A stretch of 16,961 nt of DNA from Bdellovibrionales bacterium (GTDB lineage: Bacteria; Bdellovibrionota; Bdellovibrionia; Bdellovibrionales; UBA1609). The DNA lies in NCBI GenBank assembly GCA_020435085.1, contig JAGRAB010000001.1:1-16961 (forward strand). Direction: 5' to 3'. Both the position numbers and the translations under genes were made by a program. Of the stretch, positions 14,180 to 16,961 are shown piece after piece. The notes under the pieces were generated by a model. It was not told the DNA's origin and made no database searches. It saw only the letters and a program-made list of their open reading frames with translations. Positions within the stretch are counted from its first letter, which is position 1. Each line of letters opens with the position of its first letter.

Positions 14180-14650
14180 ATGCGAGTTTTATTTGTATGC
14201 CTTGGAAACATTTGTCGTTCTCCCACAGCAGAAGGTATTTTTAGAAAAAAAATTGAAGATACTGGATTAAGTCATTTAGTTACATGTGACTCTGCCGGCA
14301 CATCAGCTTACCACTCTGGTCAACCTGCGGATGGACGGATGACTGCCCATGCAAAAGACCGTGGCTACATGCTCACCAGCCGCGCTCGTCAATTGATTGA
14401 AGAAGATTTAGAAAACTTTGATATTATATTAACAATGGATAATTCTAATTATGAAAACGCTCGAGCTTTGGACTCCCGTCATCAATACAATGATAAAATA
14501 AAAAAAATGGTGAGCTATTGTAAAATTCATTCTGTGGATGAAGTTCCTGACCCTTATTATGGTGGCGATGATGGTTTTCAATTTGTCATCGACATCTTAG
14601 AGGACGCCTGCGATGAACTCATTCTTGAGATCAAAGAAATTTTGAAATGA
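14180..14650 (+). CDS. Low-molecular-weight protein tyrosine phosphatase
   Basis: The 156-residue protein has the N-terminal P-loop CLGNICRS (Cys7 to Arg13, the C-x5-R nucleophile loop) and, near residue 128, VPDPYYGG with the general-acid Asp. Length and layout match the LMW-PTP family (about 150-160 residues). It dephosphorylates phosphotyrosine, or in some relatives phosphoarginine; the substrate here is unknown and no tyrosine kinase is next to it. AAAGAG lies about 7 nt before the ATG. Its stop overlaps the acuI start as ATGA (14647-14650), indicating translational coupling. Confidence 0.93.
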   Translation: MRVLFVCLGNICRSPTAEGIFRKKIEDTGLSHLVTCDSAGTSAYHSGQPADGRMTAHAKDRGYMLTSRARQLIEEDLENFDIILTMDNSNYENARALDSRHQYNDKIKKMVSYCKIHSVDEVPDPYYGGDDGFQFVIDILEDACDELILEIKEILK

Positions 14651-15645
14651 AAACTTCTCAAGCCATAAGAACAAGCAATCAACCTACTTATATCTCCCAG
14701 TTCGTAGAAGTTCCTATTGAAAATATTGGCAGTGGTGACGTTCTTATTAAAAATCATTATTCTTCTCTTAATTTTAAAGACGCACTCGCAATTACTGGGA
14801 AAGGAAAAATTTTAAAAAAATATCCTCTGATCCCAGGTATTGATGCTTGTGGTGAAGTTCTTGAGCCCGGCACATCTCCTTTTAAAAAGTCACAACTTGT
14901 TTTGGTCACCGGTTGTGGTCTTGGAGAAACTCAAGATGGTGGTTTTTCTGAGTATATCCGCGTCCCTAAAAATTGGGTGATTCCACTGCCAGAAGGATTA
15001 ACACCAAAAGAAGCGATGACTCTAGGAACAGCAGGCTTTACTGCTGCTCTTTGCCTATGGCGCATGCAACAAGTGGATCAAACTCCTGATAAGGGGCCCA
15101 TTGTTATCACTGGTGCCAGTGGGGGCGTTGGTTCTCTCGCCATTCAGATATTTCATCAAAATGGATTTGAAGTGATTGCCGTGAGTAATAAAACGGACCA
15201 GCACGATCAACTCAAAAAATGGGGGGCAACAACTGTCGTAACCCCTGGTGATTTAAAGTTGGGAACCCGCCCTCTCGAATCTGCTCGATTTGGTGGAGTC
15301 ATTGATAATGTAGGTGGTGAGTTACTTTCGCATCTCATTGCCCATACTCATCTATGGGGAAATGTAGCTTGTGTTGGACTTGCCGGTTCCCCTGAGCTTC
15401 ATACCACGGTGATGCCAATGATTTTAAGAGGGGTCAGTCTTTTGGGGGTGAGTTCCGCCAATTGTCCAAAAGACGCTCGTCAGGCCATTTGGACAAAATT
15501 AGCCCATGAGTGGAAGCCTCAGTGGCTAGAAGACTCGGTGCGTAAAATTGTAAATCTTCAAGGAGTCCTCTCAGAATCTGAGGCCATGATTGCGCAAAAA
15601 ACATATGGTCGAACTCTTGTAAAACTCATGAACAGCCCCACTTAA
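14647..15645 (+). CDS. acuI: Acrylyl-CoA reductase AcuI/YhdH-type MDR oxidoreductase, 3' end altered by an inserted element
   Basis: The 332-residue protein is a zinc-free medium-chain dehydrogenase/reductase of the YhdH/AcuI type, which reduces acryloyl-CoA to propionyl-CoA with NADPH. It shows NFKDALAITGKGKI (42-55), YPLIPGIDACGEV (59-71) and the Rossmann loop TGASGGVGS (155-163). The family typically ends shortly after a GRTLVK motif; here that motif is followed by Leu-Met-Asn-Ser-Pro-Thr and a stop that lies inside the inverted repeat of a MITE-like element. Restoring the presumed empty site would give Leu-Thr-His-stop. The change is at the extreme C-terminus, so the enzyme is probably still active. 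It is coupled to the upstream phosphatase gene by an ATGA overlap. Confidence 0.9.
   Translation: MKTSQAIRTSNQPTYISQFVEVPIENIGSGDVLIKNHYSSLNFKDALAITGKGKILKKYPLIPGIDACGEVLEPGTSPFKKSQLVLVTGCGLGETQDGGFSEYIRVPKNWVIPLPEGLTPKEAMTLGTAGFTAALCLWRMQQVDQTPDKGPIVITGASGGVGSLAIQIFHQNGFEVIAVSNKTDQHDQLKKWGATTVVTPGDLKLGTRPLESARFGGVIDNVGGELLSHLIAHTHLWGNVACVGLAGSPELHTTVMPMILRGVSLLGVSSANCPKDARQAIWTKLAHEWKPQWLEDSVRKIVNLQGVLSESEAMIAQKTYGRTLVKLMNSPT
15617..15628 (+). repeat. Left 12-bp direct repeat (candidate target duplication)
   Basis: TTGTAAAACTCA here is identical to 15876-15887, and the two copies flank the inverted-repeat unit. This copy lies within the last codons of acuI. Confidence 0.6.
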
Positions 15646-15715
15646 TTGCGGAAGACCTTACCTCTCCGTCCTCTAAATATTTTGATTGATTACGAATTTT
15701 TGTTGATCGGACGGC

Positions 15716-15742
15716 TTTCTCGAAAACAAAGTTTTCGAGAAA
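15716..15742. repeat. Perfect 12-bp palindromic hairpin inside the element
   Basis: TTTCTCGAAAAC (15716-15727) is perfectly complementary to GTTTTCGAGAAA (15731-15742) with a 3-nt AAA loop. There is no T-run after it on the plus strand, so it does not look like a standard terminator. Confidence 0.7.
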
Positions 15743-15750
15743 CACTAACA

Positions 15751-15798
15751 ATTGATATGAGAGCCTCGAGCAAAGCGAGGGGCGAGGCTCATATCAAT
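15751..15798. repeat. Long hairpin inside the element with nested stem
   Basis: The left arm ATTGATATGAGAGCCTCG (15751-15768) pairs with CGAGGCTCATATCAAT (15783-15798), 16 bp with a single bulged base. The loop contains an alternative CCTCG/CGAGG pairing (15764-15768 with 15776-15780). It is followed by AT-rich sequence including TTTTATT, so terminator activity on the plus strand is possible. Confidence 0.65.
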
Positions 15799-15875
15799 GC
15801 TAGTAAAAAATTTTATTAGAAATCAATAGTTTAACAGGCGGTAGGTACTCAATATCCGCAATTAAGTGGGGCAGT

Positions 15876-15887
15876 TTGTAAAACTCA
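15876..15887 (+). repeat. Right 12-bp direct repeat (candidate target duplication)
   Basis: TTGTAAAACTCA is identical to 15617-15628 and directly follows the right inverted repeat. Joining the two flanks here restores an AcuI reading frame ending Leu-Thr-His-stop. Confidence 0.6.
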
Positions 15888-15945
15888 CCCATTGATTCTT
15901 AAACATTTTCCCCATAGTCTGCGCCATAACATAGGGGAATTTTTT

Positions 15946-16824
15946 ATGAATCTAAAAACAATATTACTCGCATATCTCTTAATTTATGCTTTTCAACCAA
16001 CAGCTCTCGCACAACTGTATTCAGGTTCAACAAAGGAAGAAACACAAATTGAAAATATGGTGTCTCAATTAAAAAGTGGAGACGTTATCGTTATCGGCGA
16101 AATCCATGACCATCCCAAACATCACTTCAATCAAAAAGAACTTCTTAACGAACTCTGGGCTCAAGGAGTTCACTTTGATGTTGGAATGGAGTTCTTTTAT
16201 GATTTTCGAAAACAAAAATATGTAGATCAATACCTTTATAATAAGATTTCTGAAGCGGATTTCTTAAAACAGATGAATTGGGGAGGAGATAATTTCGATT
16301 TTTATCGTGACCTCGTTCTTTTGCCTCTTGAAGTAAATGGTTGGACTTATGCTATCAATGCTCCAAGAGAGCTCACTAGTGCTGTTGCAAAAGACGGGTT
16401 AGAAAACTTGTCACCTCATTTAAAAAACCTTTTACCCGTCGATTTTGAGATCGGAAATAATAATTACTTTGAACGCTTTAAAGAAGCCGTTGGTGGTGAT
16501 CACGTTCCCAAAGACAAACTTGATAATTACTTTGCAGCTCAATCCATTTGGGATGATACGATGGCTTGGATGTCACTCTCTTCATTTGAACACTCAAAGA
16601 GTGATGTTTTTGTTATTATCGTTGGCGACTTTCATGTGGCTTTTGGTGGTGGACTTCCTGATCGACTCAAAGCACGAGGGGCACAACGAGTGATTACAGT
16701 TTCTCAAATAGATTCATCAGGGCTCAATAAATCTGAAAAGTTAGAATTATTAGAGCCAGATGCTCAATGGGGCCAACGTGCTGATTGGATTTGGCTCTCT
16801 GATCGAGAAGAAAGTAGCAAATAA
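15946..16824 (+). CDS. Exported ChaN-like (haem-binding uptake) protein
   Basis: The 292-residue product has a signal peptide with a hydrophobic core at about residues 5-20 and a likely cleavage after ALA at about 22; there is no lipobox cysteine. The rest is a ChaN-like domain: [15 protein letters not shown] (46-60) with the His-rich motif, [25 protein letters not shown], and [17 protein letters not shown] near the C-terminus. ChaN/PhuW-type proteins bind haem or act in iron uptake; related proteins share the fold of erythromycin esterase/TIKI-like hydrolases, so haem binding is not certain. The frame is open from 15892, but ATG 15946 is chosen: AGGGGA lies about 7 nt before it and the signal peptide starts there. 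The stop overlaps the next gene's ATG (TAATG), so the two are coupled. Confidence 0.85.
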   Translation: MNLKTILLAYLLIYAFQPTALAQLYSGSTKEETQIENMVSQLKSGDVIVIGEIHDHPKHHFNQKELLNELWAQGVHFDVGMEFFYDFRKQKYVDQYLYNKISEADFLKQMNWGGDNFDFYRDLVLLPLEVNGWTYAINAPRELTSAVAKDGLENLSPHLKNLLPVDFEIGNNNYFERFKEAVGGDHVPKDKLDNYFAAQSIWDDTMAWMSLSSFEHSKSDVFVIIVGDFHVAFGGGLPDRLKARGAQRVITVSQIDSSGLNKSEKLELLEPDAQWGQRADWIWLSDREESSK

Positions 16825-16961
16825 TGCAGATCACTGCTATTGAGAGCAATCGACAATTTTTAGATGGGGGTGCCATGTTTGGTAATGCCCCTCGTCCCGT
16901 TTGGGAAAAATGGATTGCTGCCGATGAACGAGGACGTATCCCCCTCGCCTGTCGCTGTTTC
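16824..16961 (+). CDS. MBL-fold metallo-hydrolase, N-terminal fragment (runs off the window)
   Basis: The open frame begins at ATG 16824, overlapping the ChaN-like gene stop by one base, and runs 46 codons to the window edge. The sequence [19 protein letters not shown] followed by [13 protein letters not shown] is the typical N-terminus of a group of metallo-beta-lactamase-fold hydrolases, before their HxHxDH metal motif, which would lie beyond the window. The exact substrate is unknown. Translational coupling suggests co-expression with the ChaN-like protein. Confidence 0.65.
   Translation, partial: MQITAIESNRQFLDGGAMFGNAPRPVWEKWIAADERGRIPLACRCF

Larger units (their letters stand above)
15629..15875. 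mobile_element. MITE-like non-autonomous element, about 247 bp, inserted in the 3' end of acuI
   Basis: GCCCCACTTAATTGCGGA (15635-15652) and TCCGCAATTAAGTGGGGC (15855-15872) are perfect 18-bp inverted repeats; with one mismatch they extend to 22 bp (15631-15652 and 15855-15876). Twelve-bp direct repeats lie immediately outside, with a 2-bp gap on the left. The interior holds two strong palindromes and no ORF, so a transposase would have to act in trans. The left repeat supplies the acuI stop codon. Related end sequence lies at 11-33. From memory, the ends resemble terminal repeats of IS21-type elements, but this is unverified. Confidence 0.65.

Noticed and set aside
15646..15945. CRISPR-like or tRNA-like reading of the palindromes downstream of acuI
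   Set aside because: There are only two, dissimilar stems with no regularly spaced repeats and no cloverleaf; a small mobile element explains the structure better.

Overview
The window is an AT-rich, gene-dense bacterial chromosome segment with about 20 genes. Many products are exported or surface proteins: a VWA lipoprotein, a secreted S8 subtilase, a DUF4156-like lipoprotein, an M15 peptidase lipoprotein, a staphylococcal-type nuclease and a ChaN-like protein. These sit among ordinary metabolic genes (dapF, purT, acuI, hspQ). That mix, together with a Cys-Asn-Asn-type lipobox, suggests a Gram-negative member of the Bdellovibrionota or a related delta-type lineage. This is an inference; there is no rRNA or other marker gene in the window to prove it. 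No tRNA, rRNA, CRISPR array, transposase or prophage gene was seen.

Layout. At the extreme left is the end of a repeat (11-33), then a minus-strand pair: an exported nuclease translationally coupled to an unknown exported protein (55-1142). On the plus strand follow dapF and a PaaE-type flavin/[2Fe-2S] oxidoreductase (1351-3338). Next come two minus-strand secreted proteins, the VWA lipoprotein and the S8 protease (3343-6167). A 348-bp intergenic region (6168-6515) is rich in GACCTAG boxes. It is followed by a 54-codon exported peptide and a small lipoprotein (6516-7094). A LysR regulator (minus, to 8001) lies divergent from a small exported protein whose ribosome binding site is inside a hairpin (8072-8527). 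An esterase (minus) is divergent from purT (8635-10546). Then come a 61-residue membrane protein, a 7-TM DUF2914 protein, a nitroreductase (minus), and a divergent M15 peptidase lipoprotein (10732-13764). The cluster hspQ, low-molecular-weight protein tyrosine phosphatase and acuI (13842-15645) follows. The window closes with a roughly 250-bp MITE-like element (15629-15875), a ChaN-like protein, and the start of an MBL-fold hydrolase.

The genes are tightly packed. Convergent genes end within a few bases of each other or overlap (3338/3343, 12082/12085), and co-directional neighbours overlap as TAATG or ATGA (678, 14647, 16824). Three genes appear to use TTG starts with good Shine-Dalgarno sequences (dapF, the 8105 gene, purT). 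Three lack a Shine-Dalgarno but have a -10-like hexamer 5-8 nt before the ATG, and are therefore candidates for leaderless mRNAs (the LysR gene, the M15 gene, hspQ).

The most notable non-coding signal is the MITE-like element. It has perfect 18-bp inverted repeats, is flanked by 12-bp direct repeats, contains two strong palindromes, and appears to have inserted into the last codons of acuI, giving that gene a new C-terminus and stop codon. A copy of its end sequence lies at the left edge of the window. I did not find a multi-gene defence or biosynthetic system.
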